DNA of 49,306 bases from Gemmatimonadota bacterium. GTDB lineage: Bacteria > JAAXHH01. The DNA is taken from NCBI GenBank assembly GCA_026713285.1, contig JAPOOT010000231.1:1-49306 (forward strand), given 5' to 3'. Positions 17,748-25,373 of this stretch are shown in pieces. How positions within the stretch are numbered: position 1 is the first letter of the stretch; every line of letters begins with the position of its first letter. The notes beneath the pieces were generated by a model that made no database searches, was not told the DNA's origin, and worked only from the letters and a program-made list of their open reading frames with translations. Made by a program: the position numbers and the translations under genes.

Positions 17748-18062
17748 TCAGCCGGAGGCACCATCCCTCAACTTTCGTTCGACGCTTTCCATCTTCTCTT
17801 CCAAGGTCTGCGCGCGGTCGGTTCGCGTACCCAGGCGGATGGTCGTGGAAATCCTCGGCGCGCCCATTTCGTGCACGGTCGCATGGCATTGCTTCACGGC
17901 CTCGAAAACCGCATCCCACTCGCCTTCGATATTTGTCCCGTAAGCATGCATGAAGGTCTTGAGCCCCGCCTTTCTCAGCACCCTTTCACAGGCCGTAACG
18001 TACGCTGAAACCGATACGCCGACCCCGATGGGCACCACGCACAGATCAACGATTACTTTCAT
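17748..18062 (-). CDS. MTH1187/YkoF-type thiamine-binding protein (DUF77)
   Basis: A 104-residue ferredoxin-like protein of the MTH1187 family, which bind thiamine or related small ligands as tetramers. Visible features are the start MKVIVDLCVVPIGVGVSVSA, the HAYGTNIEGEWDAVFEAVKQ segment and a C-terminal RISTTIRLGTRTD strand followed by the helix TLEEKMESVERKL. Length is normal for the family. The ATG at 18062 is preceded by AGGGAAGCACACC; a further in-frame ATG at 18083 is less likely. It begins 17 bases after the stop of the SelA-like gene, so the two are probably cotranscribed. Confidence 0.92.
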   Translation of the reverse strand: MKVIVDLCVVPIGVGVSVSAYVTACERVLRKAGLKTFMHAYGTNIEGEWDAVFEAVKQCHATVHEMGAPRISTTIRLGTRTDRAQTLEEKMESVERKLRDGASG

Positions 18063-18079
18063 GGTGTGCTTCCCTGTTT

Positions 18080-19186
18080 TCAACGCGCCCGCGGTCCCAG
18101 TATCTCTCCGAGCCGTGCGGCCACCAGGGCATCCTCGCCGGGTTCCATCATATAGGGCATGATGGACAGGCCGCGTCCCCCGCCCATTTCGATCCGGGGG
18201 TCGCCTTCAGACAACATGCGCGCGACTTCGTCCGGATCGATGCCGATTTCCGATGTATCCCAGTCCAAATGCAAAACCGGAGCCACGTTGGACCGGCCCG
18301 GTTGCCTGATCGTCGTTCGTATGGATGGAAAAGGCGCAACCGCATCGATAATGGTCTGAAGATATCCTTCCCATGCCTTCCATTCCGCTTCGTGATCTCT
18401 CGCCACCCACTGTTCCACGGCCGCGAGGAGTCCCATGATCTCCTCCTTGCCTGCCTTCATCGGGCGCGCGATGGAGTGGTGCGGTGCGCCGTTTGCGAAC
18501 GCGGCCCACAGCAGTTCGCGCCGTCCCAGGACCAACCCCGAGGCTTGCGGGCCCCGGAGGCACTTGCCGCCGCTGTATGCCACGGCGTCCACGCCGTCCG
18601 CCAGGTACGGATTGGGTACATCCGGGCGTTCGGCGGCCGCGTCCACAAGAACGGGAACACCTTGATCATGGGCGATATGGACGATATCGGCCACGGTCAT
18701 GGCGCCGTCGCCCGCCCGGTCGCCGAATATGGCGACCATGGCCGTCTGCTCGTTGAAGGCGGACCTGAAATGTTCCGGATCGTCTTCGGTCTCCACGAGA
18801 GAGATCCCTACCATGCGAATGGCGTGATCGTATACGTGACGGTGGGTCCTGAGCGTGACGACTTCGTTCTTCATTCCCGTGGTGTCCGGCAGCCTGGCGA
18901 TCCGGTCCGGGTCGGTTCCCGCCACGCACGCGGCGGTCACCTGGCAAAGCGCGGCGGCACATCCGTTGGTCGCGAGCCCGAATTCCGTTTTCATAATTTC
19001 GCCGATGCGCCGGCCTACGCCGTCCATCAGTTCCTCGATATGCACGTACTTCCCGGACGCGTCGGCCATGGCCCGCCTGACTTCTGGCAGCATGACCGAT
19101 CCGCTGTACATGGTCAGCGTACCCTTGCAGTTGATGAGGGGCCGAACGCCAATCCCTGCGTAAGTCGGATAATCCTGATCAGGCAT
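18080..19186 (-). CDS. SelA-like PLP-dependent enzyme (aminotransferase class V-like)
   Basis: A 368-residue fold-type I PLP protein of the L-seryl-tRNA(Sec) selenium transferase-like group. It is closest in style to the shorter members that act as ammonia-lyases or aldolases on small sugar acids (for example D-glucosaminate-6-phosphate ammonia-lyase), not true SelA. Motifs: INCKGTLTMYSGSVM near the N-terminus, the PLP Asp in PVLVDAAAE (D182), and the Schiff-base Lys in AYSGGKCLRGPQASG (K208). It is about 100 residues shorter than SelA and lacks its N-terminal tRNA-binding domain. ATG 19186 is chosen because GAGGAACTTGCAG precedes it; an upstream ATG at 19225 has no Shine-Dalgarno. It is followed closely by the thiamine-binding-type gene. 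Function not established. Confidence 0.87.
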   Translation of the reverse strand: MPDQDYPTYAGIGVRPLINCKGTLTMYSGSVMLPEVRRAMADASGKYVHIEELMDGVGRRIGEIMKTEFGLATNGCAAALCQVTAACVAGTDPDRIARLPDTTGMKNEVVTLRTHRHVYDHAIRMVGISLVETEDDPEHFRSAFNEQTAMVAIFGDRAGDGAMTVADIVHIAHDQGVPVLVDAAAERPDVPNPYLADGVDAVAYSGGKCLRGPQASGLVLGRRELLWAAFANGAPHHSIARPMKAGKEEIMGLLAAVEQWVARDHEAEWKAWEGYLQTIIDAVAPFPSIRTTIRQPGRSNVAPVLHLDWDTSEIGIDPDEVARMLSEGDPRIEMGGGRGLSIMPYMMEPGEDALVAARLGEILGPRAR

Positions 19187-19353
19187 CTGCAAGTTCCTCG
19201 TGAAGGTTCCGAATTCGTCCACCATGGCTGCTATAGGCCGCGCGGGCGCGTGGCGTCATGGTCTTGAAAGAGCATGGATTTCAGGACAATCTATCCCCTG
19301 CACGTGGTAGGTGTCTATCAGATTATCGTCGGGAACATGGTAATTTATTGCGA

Positions 19354-19359
19354 TATAAT
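19354..19359 (+). promoter_or_regulatory. Perfect -10 hexamer upstream of the first collagen-protease gene
   Basis: TATAAT lies in an AT-rich patch 93 bases upstream of the GTG at 19452. No good -35 box is present at 16-18 bases; GGAACA is at 19332-19337. The patch stands out from the GC-rich surroundings, so a promoter here is plausible but incomplete. Confidence 0.35.
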
Positions 19360-19451
19360 TGAATTGTTGTAGATTTCAACTATTTCCGAATTCAAGTGGA
19401 ATGCCGGATTTCTATCGAATCAGTTTCATTTCTATTGAAAGGACGGTTTTC

Positions 19452-20618
19452 GTGCGGATTTCAATTATACTGGCATTTGCGTTGGTCCTGGTCGCATGCA
19501 AGGGCGATCAGGGACCCCTGGGTCCGCGGGGCGATCAGGGCGTCCAGGGAGCCCAGGGCGTCCAGGGCGTCCAGGGCGTTCAAGGCGTACAGGGAACCCA
19601 GGGAGAGAAGGGCGATCAGGGCGATCAGGGTGATCCCGGCGAGACGCTCAACTGGGCGGATGTCATCGAGAACGGAAACCTGTCTGATTCCATCTACATC
19701 GTCGGCGTGATTACGGACGAGGGTTTCAGTCACGTCGGGACTGCGTTCAGTGCTTACTTCGAGGACAAGTTGTGGACGAACGCCCACGTGGTGGAGGCCG
19801 TCCTGGAGTACATTGGCACACCTGAAGTAAAGGCGTTGAATCCGAAACCGGTGGTTGCCCGTACCGGCACGCTGATAGGTGGAAATGAAACCTATCTCTG
19901 GACGCCATATGCCTTTCATCCGGAATACAATGGTTCAGCGCTGTCCGCGGACATCGCGCTGATCAGGATCAACGGCACGATCACCCATGCTAAGCCGGTT
20001 TTTCTGCCCAGGGGGTTTACCGACGATCTGCGTGTCGGGCAGCCGGTGGGGTCGCTTGGATTTCCTGGCCTTCCTCTGGTTTTCAACGCCATACTTCCCC
20101 TGGCCAGCTTCAAGGAAGGCACGATAAGTGCGCTCCGACCGTTTTATAACGCATCCTTTTTCAATTTCCCCGTAAACACCGGCCAGTTGGTCCACTACAA
20201 CCTTGCGACCCGTGGTGGTACGAGCGGGAGCCCGGTCTTCGATCACCAGGGATATATCATCGCGATAAACCACGCGGGGATCAAACAAGTTATTCCTTTT
20301 CCCGACGAAGGTGAGGGAGAAGGCGAAGGTGAGGGCGAAGGTGAAGGTGAGGGAGAAGGTGAAGAAGAGGGAGAAGGTGAAGAAGAGGAAGAAGAGGAGG
20401 AAGAAGAGTACCTGGCGTCTATAGATACGCTCGACAACTTCGGAGTAAACATCTCGGCGGCGTGGGACCTGTTGGACTATTTGGCCAGCGTGGATGCCAC
20501 CGTTTCTGTCGATGGACTGAACGACACCGACAGCGCCGTCGTTGATGCGCAGTCTTATCCACATGCCGAGTACCAGGCCTTCCCGAAGAACTGGAACGGG
20601 GAAATATCGCTTCCATAA
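19452..20618 (+). CDS. Lipoprotein: collagen-like stalk plus trypsin-like serine protease, copy 1
   Basis: A 388-residue predicted surface lipoprotein. The GTG at 19452 follows GAAAGGACGG and starts a short signal peptide ending in the lipobox LVAC (C16). Residues 18-65 are 16 uninterrupted Gly-X-Y triplets, mostly GVQ, GDQ and GPx, a collagen-like stalk. The rest is a trypsin/HtrA-type protease domain with H112 (WTNAHVV), D167 (SADIALIRI) and S258 (RGGTSGSPVFD). Between about 285 and 319 an almost pure Gly-Glu/poly-Glu run interrupts the domain after a late strand. This would place an anchored protease away from the membrane on a triple helix (inference). It is followed 32 bases later by a diverged tandem copy. 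The upstream in-frame ATGs at 19359 and 19401 would bury the signal sequence. Confidence 0.85.
   Translation: MRISIILAFALVLVACKGDQGPLGPRGDQGVQGAQGVQGVQGVQGVQGTQGEKGDQGDQGDPGETLNWADVIENGNLSDSIYIVGVITDEGFSHVGTAFSAYFEDKLWTNAHVVEAVLEYIGTPEVKALNPKPVVARTGTLIGGNETYLWTPYAFHPEYNGSALSADIALIRINGTITHAKPVFLPRGFTDDLRVGQPVGSLGFPGLPLVFNAILPLASFKEGTISALRPFYNASFFNFPVNTGQLVHYNLATRGGTSGSPVFDHQGYIIAINHAGIKQVIPFPDEGEGEGEGEGEGEGEGEGEEEGEGEEEEEEEEEEYLASIDTLDNFGVNISAAWDLLDYLASVDATVSVDGLNDTDSAVVDAQSYPHAEYQAFPKNWNGEISLP
20304..20408 (+). repeat. Coding GARGGN-type microsatellite giving (Gly-Glu)n and poly-Glu
   Basis: About 105 bases of purine-rich hexamers (GAAGGT, GAGGGA, GAAGGC variants) that degrade into GAAGAGGAA runs. 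They encode alternating Glu-Gly then a row of Glu in the first collagen-protease protein. The second copy of the gene lacks it. The stretch is prone to slippage and keeps frame only when whole codons are gained or lost. Confidence 0.9.
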
Positions 20619-20650
20619 CCCGGTATACAGGGATGAATTGAGGTCTTTGG

Positions 20651-21913
20651 GTGTCGCTAAGAGCGCTAATGCTGACGGCGACGTTACTTGGGGTTGCATG
20701 CCAGGGAGAACGAGGTCCCGTCGGTCCGATCGGCGTACAGGGTTCACCAGGTGTGTCAGGTGTTCCGGGTCCCCAGGGGATCGCTGGGCCCCAGGGCGAT
20801 CCGGGTATCCAGGGCGAACCCGGAATAGCGGGACCCCAGGGCGAACGCGGTGAAACCGGTCCCCAGGGAGAACGCGGTGAAACCGGTCCCCAGGGCGAAC
20901 GCGGTGAAACAGGTGTCCAGGGCGAGCAGGGCGAACGCGGTGAAACCGGTCCGCAGGGCGAGCAGGGGGAACAGGGACCGGTCGGTCCGCAGGGCGAGCA
21001 GGGGGAACAGGGACTGGTCGGTCCCCAGGGCCAGACGCTGAACTGGGCGGACGTGATCGAGGATGGAAATCTCTACGACGCGGTTTACGCCGTCGGCATC
21101 ATGATGGACGATGGCAATATCACAGTTGGAACGGCGTTCGGCGCTTACTACACAGACCGGCTTTGGACAAACGCGCATGTAGTGACAAGAATCGACGAGT
21201 TGATGGACGACGACAGGCTGCGTTTCCGAAATCCCAGACCTTTTGTCGCGAAGACGGGCACTTTGATCGGCGGTAATGAAACATACGCGTGGAACCGGCA
21301 CTACACCCACCCGGACTACGATGGCACGGTCGAATCACCGGACCTGGCTATACTCGTCCTCAATGAAGGTCTGCCCCAGGATCTCCCATCATTGCTACCG
21401 CGTGAAATGACCGGCGAAATGCGTATCGGTCAACCGCTGGGTACACTCGGCTTCCCGGCTTATCCTCCCTTGCATAACGATGTTTTGCCGCTGGCTACGT
21501 TCCGGGAAGGCACGCTCAGTTCTCTGCGCCCGTTCTACGATGCGGCGTTTGACAGGGATCCCCAGAACACCGGCCGAGTCGTTCATTACAACATGTCGCT
21601 TGCCGGCGGGACGAGCGGCAGTCCGGTGTTTGACCACAACGGCTATATCGTGGCGGTGAATTATGCGGGTATTGTACGAGAAATCCTGGACGACGAGGAG
21701 GTTATTGGCGGGGTCGAAACCCACGAAGACTACGGGATCCACGTGCTCGCCGTGTGGGAATTCATCGACTGGCTGGAAAGCGCCGACGGGACCGCAACCA
21801 TCGCGGAAAGCAGATCAGTGGGGTATGGCTGGATTGCCGGATTGCAGTTGGCCCCTGATGGATTATACCAGCCCTTCCCCTCCGATTGGAACGGTGAGAT
21901 AGTCATACCGTGA
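20651..21913 (+). CDS. Lipoprotein: collagen-like stalk plus trypsin-like serine protease, copy 2
   Basis: A 420-residue paralogue of the preceding gene. GTG 20651 follows TTGAGGTCTTTGG; the short signal ends in LGVAC (lipid-modified C17). The stalk (residues 19-129) has 37 perfect Gly-X-Y triplets, rich in GPQ, GER, GET and GEQ, more than twice as long as in copy 1. Charged ER/ET triplets are typical of bacterial collagen-like proteins that form stable trimers without hydroxyproline. The protease domain starts at TLNWADVIEDGN, as in copy 1, and has H176 (LWTNAHVV), D231 (ESPDLAILVL) and S322 (AGGTSGSPVFD). The acidic insertion of copy 1 is absent, replaced by a short EILDDEEVIGG loop. The tandem arrangement indicates local duplication followed by stalk-length change. 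The substrate is unknown. Confidence 0.86.
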   Translation: MSLRALMLTATLLGVACQGERGPVGPIGVQGSPGVSGVPGPQGIAGPQGDPGIQGEPGIAGPQGERGETGPQGERGETGPQGERGETGVQGEQGERGETGPQGEQGEQGPVGPQGEQGEQGLVGPQGQTLNWADVIEDGNLYDAVYAVGIMMDDGNITVGTAFGAYYTDRLWTNAHVVTRIDELMDDDRLRFRNPRPFVAKTGTLIGGNETYAWNRHYTHPDYDGTVESPDLAILVLNEGLPQDLPSLLPREMTGEMRIGQPLGTLGFPAYPPLHNDVLPLATFREGTLSSLRPFYDAAFDRDPQNTGRVVHYNMSLAGGTSGSPVFDHNGYIVAVNYAGIVREILDDEEVIGGVETHEDYGIHVLAVWEFIDWLESADGTATIAESRSVGYGWIAGLQLAPDGLYQPFPSDWNGEIVIP

Positions 21914-21936
21914 CCCGAAGCGAAACCGGGTCGGGC

Positions 21937-21996
21937 GCCTGGCCTTTCCGGCGCCTGGCCTTTCCTGGTGCCTGGCCTTTCCTGGTGCCTGGCCTT
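21937..21996 (+). repeat. Four copies of GCCTGGCCTTTCC
   Basis: Start positions are 21937, 21953, 21970 and 21987, giving a 16-17 base period (the last unit is cut to GCCTGGCCTT). The tract lies between the second collagen-protease gene and a small membrane protein gene. No function is apparent. Confidence 0.8.
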
Positions 21997-22048
21997 GTCT
22001 TCCCGGGATGAACGTTCTCCCTTCAAGACCGGATTATTGATATACCCG

Positions 22049-22354
22049 ATGAACCGAACGCTTCCCATTGTGCTGCAGGGTTTCATCTGCGTTTTTGTCG
22101 TACTGTTGCTCCAATCGCCCGGTACGACGGCAGGTTTGATTCTGAAGGGTTTCGCCGGGTTGTGCGTCCTCGTACTGCTCAAGGTCGCTTACAACAAGAT
22201 GGTGCTGCCCGGCACGCTGCTGGGTACGTTCTTCTGCGGCCTGGCCTGGTGGTTCGCTCCTGGTTGGCCCATGTACCTCTTCATTGCGCTGTTCCTGGGA
22301 AACCTGTTCGTCACCTGCAAGACGGCGGAAGCGTTCTATGGACGGCACGGTTGA
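22049..22354 (+). CDS. Small hydrophobic membrane protein
   Basis: A 101-residue protein that is mostly hydrophobic, with about three to four membrane segments: TLPIVLQGFICVFVVLLL (5-22), TAGLILKGFAGLCVLVLLKV (28-47), GTLLGTFFCGLAWWFAP and MYLFIALFLGNLFVTCK. I do not recognise a family. The ATG at 22049 has no strong Shine-Dalgarno. A longer frame from 21968 would translate the GC-rich repeat tract and is unlikely. It lies between the collagen-protease pair and an MBL hydrolase, with no obvious link to either. Confidence 0.6.
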   Translation: MNRTLPIVLQGFICVFVVLLLQSPGTTAGLILKGFAGLCVLVLLKVAYNKMVLPGTLLGTFFCGLAWWFAPGWPMYLFIALFLGNLFVTCKTAEAFYGRHG

Positions 22355-22529
22355 CGAAGGTTCAGAATAGGCATGACAGCCCCGCGTAGGATTCGTATAC
22401 TCGTTCGGTCTGGCAATCAGAAAGGAAGTCGGCCACGAAGGATCGGCTCAAAGGATTTGCACGAGGGGTCAGCATGAAGGATCAGTATTTTCCGGATGGT
22501 GTGTGTTGATTAAAACGGGAGGGATTTCC

Positions 22530-23426
22530 ATGATTCGAGTTTTTGTTTTTGCGGTCGCGGCCGCAGCCACTTTCCTGGCATATGGCGCGGCGGAGGCACA
22601 ACGGAACTGGGATGAGGTCGTAGTCGAAGCCCATCCCGTTGTCGGCAACATCCATATGTTGACGGGCAGCGGAGGCAACATCGGTGTGTCGGTCGGGGAA
22701 GACGGCATCTTGATCGTCGACGATCAGTATGCGCCGCTGGCCGATAAGATCAAGTCGGCCCTTCGAGGTTTGCACGCGGGGCCCCTCAAGTTCGTCCTGA
22801 ACACCCATTTTCACGGCGATCATGTGGGCGGCAATCCGATCTTCGGCCTGGAGGCGACCATAATCGCCCATACCAACGTCCGAAAAAGGGTCTCCACGCC
22901 AGTGCAACGGGGTGACCAGACTATTCCCGCGATGGTGGAGGAAGGCTGGCCGGTAATCACCTTCGACGAGGAGGTGTCGGTCCATTTCAACGGGGAAGAG
23001 ATCAAGCTGGTGCACATTCCCGAAGGGCACACGGATACCGACAGTTACGTTTATTTCACGGGTTCGGACGTGGTGCACATGGGAGATACTTTCTTCAACG
23101 GGCGCTTCCCTTATGTTGACCTGGGTAGTGGCGGTACGGTAGGCGGATTGATCGAAAACATCGCCCACGTGCTGTCGGTGATCGGACCGGACACCCGCGT
23201 CATCCCGGGACACGGCGACCTGGGGGACCGGGCGGCCCTGCAGTCCTACCACGATATGCTCGTCGCGACCACGGATGCCGTCCGTGCGATGATAGCGGAG
23301 GGAAAGACGCTCGACGAGATCAAGGCGGCGGGTCTGCCGGATGAATGGACCGGATACGCAGGTGATTTTGTCCCGGAGGCACGTTGGATCGAGACGATCT
23401 ATAACAGTTACAGTACGAAGGAATAA
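22530..23426 (+). CDS. Exported MBL-fold metallo-hydrolase
   Basis: A 298-residue metallo-beta-lactamase-fold protein with a cleavable signal peptide (MIRVFVFAVAAAATFLAYGA, probable cleavage after AEA at 23), so it is periplasmic. Zinc motifs: THFHGDHVGG (H93, H95, D97, H98), PEGHTDTDS, VVHMGDTFF and VIPGHGDLG. The pattern resembles the periplasmic hydrolases related to quinoprotein relay MBLs and cyclases rather than true beta-lactamases. ATG 22530 is preceded by GGGAGGGATTTCC, an excellent ribosome-binding site; an upstream ATG-like start at 22503 would destroy the signal peptide. The 41-bp repeat tract follows the gene. Substrate unknown. Confidence 0.9.
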   Translation: MIRVFVFAVAAAATFLAYGAAEAQRNWDEVVVEAHPVVGNIHMLTGSGGNIGVSVGEDGILIVDDQYAPLADKIKSALRGLHAGPLKFVLNTHFHGDHVGGNPIFGLEATIIAHTNVRKRVSTPVQRGDQTIPAMVEEGWPVITFDEEVSVHFNGEEIKLVHIPEGHTDTDSYVYFTGSDVVHMGDTFFNGRFPYVDLGSGGTVGGLIENIAHVLSVIGPDTRVIPGHGDLGDRAALQSYHDMLVATTDAVRAMIAEGKTLDEIKAAGLPDEWTGYAGDFVPEARWIETIYNSYSTKE

Positions 23427-23440
23427 CGCGCGACACACCG

Positions 23441-23522
23441 GCCGGCCCGGATCCTGCGAAGGATTTACGGGCGATACAAGGGCCGGCCCGGATCCTGCGA
23501 AGGATTTACGGGCGATACAAGG
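23441..23522 (+). repeat. 41-bp perfect tandem repeat containing a GCGA-loop hairpin
   Basis: Two identical 41-base units (23441-23481 and 23482-23522) begin GCCGGCCCGGATCCTGCGAA; a partial third unit (GCCGACCC) starts at 23523. Inside each unit ATCCT-GCGA-AGGAT forms a five-base-pair hairpin with a GNRA-type loop. It lies between the MBL gene and the amidohydrolase gene. It may be a processed or terminator-like element, or simple slippage. Confidence 0.88.
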
Positions 23523-23596
23523 GCCGACCCAGCGCCGGCCGACCAGCCGGGTTTGCGCGAAACGGTGGAAAAGAAGGGCATCAAGGGAGGTGTTCC

Positions 23597-24439
23597 ATGC
23601 AAATCATCGATGCGCATCAGCATCTCTGGGATACGGCCGACCTAAGATATCCCTGGCTGGAAGGATTCGACGCCCTGGGTCAGCGATACGGACCGGAAGA
23701 CTATCGCGCCGCGTTCGAGGGCATCGATGTAATCAGGTCCGTTCATATTGAAGCGGATCCCGCGCCTGGTGCGGAAGTGGCCGAGGTCGACCGGCTCGTG
23801 CGTATAGCCGCCGGGGACGGCATGATCGGCGCTATAGTCGCTACGGCGCCTCTGGAATCGGAAGGCCGCGAGGGGACCCTGGAGCGGCTTGCCGCAGAGT
23901 ATCCCATGGTGGTCGGTGTCCGGCGTATGGCGTGGCACCACGAAGATCCCGGATTTTACACCTGGCCGTCCCTGATCGAAGGCGTCAGGGCACTGCCAGG
24001 GTACGGATACACCTTCGAACTGTGTGCCAACGTCACGCAACTCGACGCCGCGGTTACCCTGGTTCGAGCGACACCCGATGTCACCCACGCCATCAATCAC
24101 TGCGGGGGGCCGGATATCGCGGGGGATGGATTCGCGCCCTGGGCAGCCTACATGAACCAATTGGCGGAGTTTCCCAACACGGTCTGCAAGATCTCGGGAC
24201 TGGTCACGCGAGCGAAGGAAAACTGGACCGGCGACGACCTGAGGCCCTACATCGATCACCTGATCGAAATCTTCGGTTTCGACCGGGTGATGTACGGCAG
24301 CGACTGGCCGGTCTGCACGCTCGCGGCATCGTACCAGGCGTGGTTCGACACGCTCGTGGACGCGGTGAAGGGCATTACCGACGAAGAGAGAAGCAAGTTG
24401 TTTCACGACAACGCCAAAGCCTTTTATCGCTTGGGGTGA
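23597..24439 (+). CDS. Amidohydrolase-superfamily lactonase-like protein (COG3618 type)
   Basis: A 280-residue TIM-barrel hydrolase of the amidohydrolase group that includes fuconolactonase and 2-pyrone-4,6-dicarboxylate lactonase. The start MQIIDAHQHLWD gives the HxH metal or substrate residues (H7, H9). Further family blocks are SVHIEADPAPGAEVAEV, VGVRRMAWHHED, THAINHCGGPD and the C-terminal VMYGSDWPVC carrying the barrel Asp. There is no signal peptide. ATG 23597 follows GGGAGGTGTTCC. Such lactonases commonly act beside MR-type dehydratases in acid-sugar breakdown; two such enolases occur elsewhere in the window but not in the same operon. Confidence 0.9.
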   Translation: MQIIDAHQHLWDTADLRYPWLEGFDALGQRYGPEDYRAAFEGIDVIRSVHIEADPAPGAEVAEVDRLVRIAAGDGMIGAIVATAPLESEGREGTLERLAAEYPMVVGVRRMAWHHEDPGFYTWPSLIEGVRALPGYGYTFELCANVTQLDAAVTLVRATPDVTHAINHCGGPDIAGDGFAPWAAYMNQLAEFPNTVCKISGLVTRAKENWTGDDLRPYIDHLIEIFGFDRVMYGSDWPVCTLAASYQAWFDTLVDAVKGITDEERSKLFHDNAKAFYRLG

Positions 24440-24471
24440 ATCTAGACGGTGGATGACAGGAGCCTTGCGGA

Positions 24472-25215
24472 ATGTCTGTGGTGACGGAGCCTGGTACCGG
24501 AACCGAACTGCTGCAACCGGAAGTCAGGGAACGGGAATGGGTGCGCGTTCCAGGTTCAGGCAACGAGCGTACCGTGAACAATGGCCGCAACACCGGAAAC
24601 GGCGGCGGTGACGGGGAGGGAGGCGGTGGTGACGGACCAACCGGCTCACCCTCCATCGAACCGACCGGAATTGGAGCCGACGTGCTGGGCATGCTGGTGT
24701 TTATCGCCAGCGAAGCCGTTCTCTTCCTGACCCTGACCGTAACATTCGCCCTGGCGCGGGCATCCTATCCTGAATGGCCCCCGGCGGACCAGCCCAGGCT
24801 CCCTTTGACGGTGTCTGTCATCAATACCCTGGTCCTGCTGGGCAGCGGCGCCGCCATGGCCGGCGCGTTACGATTCATACGACGCGGGCGGCTGCGGTCG
24901 TCCGGCCGTATGTTGACCGCGGCCACGTTGCTCGGCATCCTGTTCCTCGTGGTACAGGGGGTGGAATGGGTACGATTGATCGAATTCGGCCTGACCGTCA
25001 CCGAAAACCTGTACGGCGCCGTCTTTTACGTTTTGATCGGCACCCACGCTTTGCACGCGTTCATCGCCGTGCTCGGGCTGCTCTGCCTGGTGCGTCGATT
25101 CAGCCGGGGAGCGTACACCCTGGAAGACCATGACGGCCTGGTCATGGGCGGCATGTTCTGGGGCTTCGTCGTGCTCGTCTGGCCGGGTATTTTCGTATTC
25201 GTCTACCTGTTGTGA
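24472..25215 (+). CDS. Orphan cytochrome c oxidase subunit III / NorE-like protein
   Basis: A 247-residue heme-copper oxidase subunit III family protein. The first ~65 residues are a Gly/Glu-rich, disordered-looking extension (NGRNTGNGGGDGEGGGGDGP). Five membrane helices follow, with the family acidic residue in MLVFIASEAVLFLTL, VVQGVEWVRLI, a GTHALHAFIAVLG helix and the closing FWGFVVLVWPGIFVFVYLL. Normal COX3 has seven helices; five-helix forms are found in some oxidases and in the NorE protein of nitric oxide reductase systems. No subunit I or II, heme synthase or Nor gene is nearby, so the partner is encoded elsewhere. It begins 33 bases after the amidohydrolase gene. Confidence 0.85.
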   Translation: MSVVTEPGTGTELLQPEVREREWVRVPGSGNERTVNNGRNTGNGGGDGEGGGGDGPTGSPSIEPTGIGADVLGMLVFIASEAVLFLTLTVTFALARASYPEWPPADQPRLPLTVSVINTLVLLGSGAAMAGALRFIRRGRLRSSGRMLTAATLLGILFLVVQGVEWVRLIEFGLTVTENLYGAVFYVLIGTHALHAFIAVLGLLCLVRRFSRGAYTLEDHDGLVMGGMFWGFVVLVWPGIFVFVYLL

Positions 25216-25373
25216 CCCTGGCCCTTACGCGGGGACTAAACAGCCGATTCGCCGATAGGTTTCAAGTCGAAATGAACACTCCAGGTCATTCCTGTTCAGT
25301 AACGGCCCATCCCTTCGTCGGGCCAGGCATACGCATCCACTGATCATCTATGTACACGGAAAACGGTGCAATC

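Noticed and set aside
18080..19186. SelA (selenocysteine synthase) supporting the selenoprotein
   Set aside because: The protein is SelA-like but lacks the SelA N-terminal tRNA-binding domain and resembles small-molecule lyases; it is not evidence for Sec synthesis.
20304..20408. CRISPR-like or structural RNA repeat
   Set aside because: The repeats are six bases, contiguous and coding for Gly-Glu; no spacers.
21912..21932. GACCCG/CGGGTC hairpin after the second protease gene as a terminator
   Set aside because: Only six base pairs, a nine-base loop and no T run follow.
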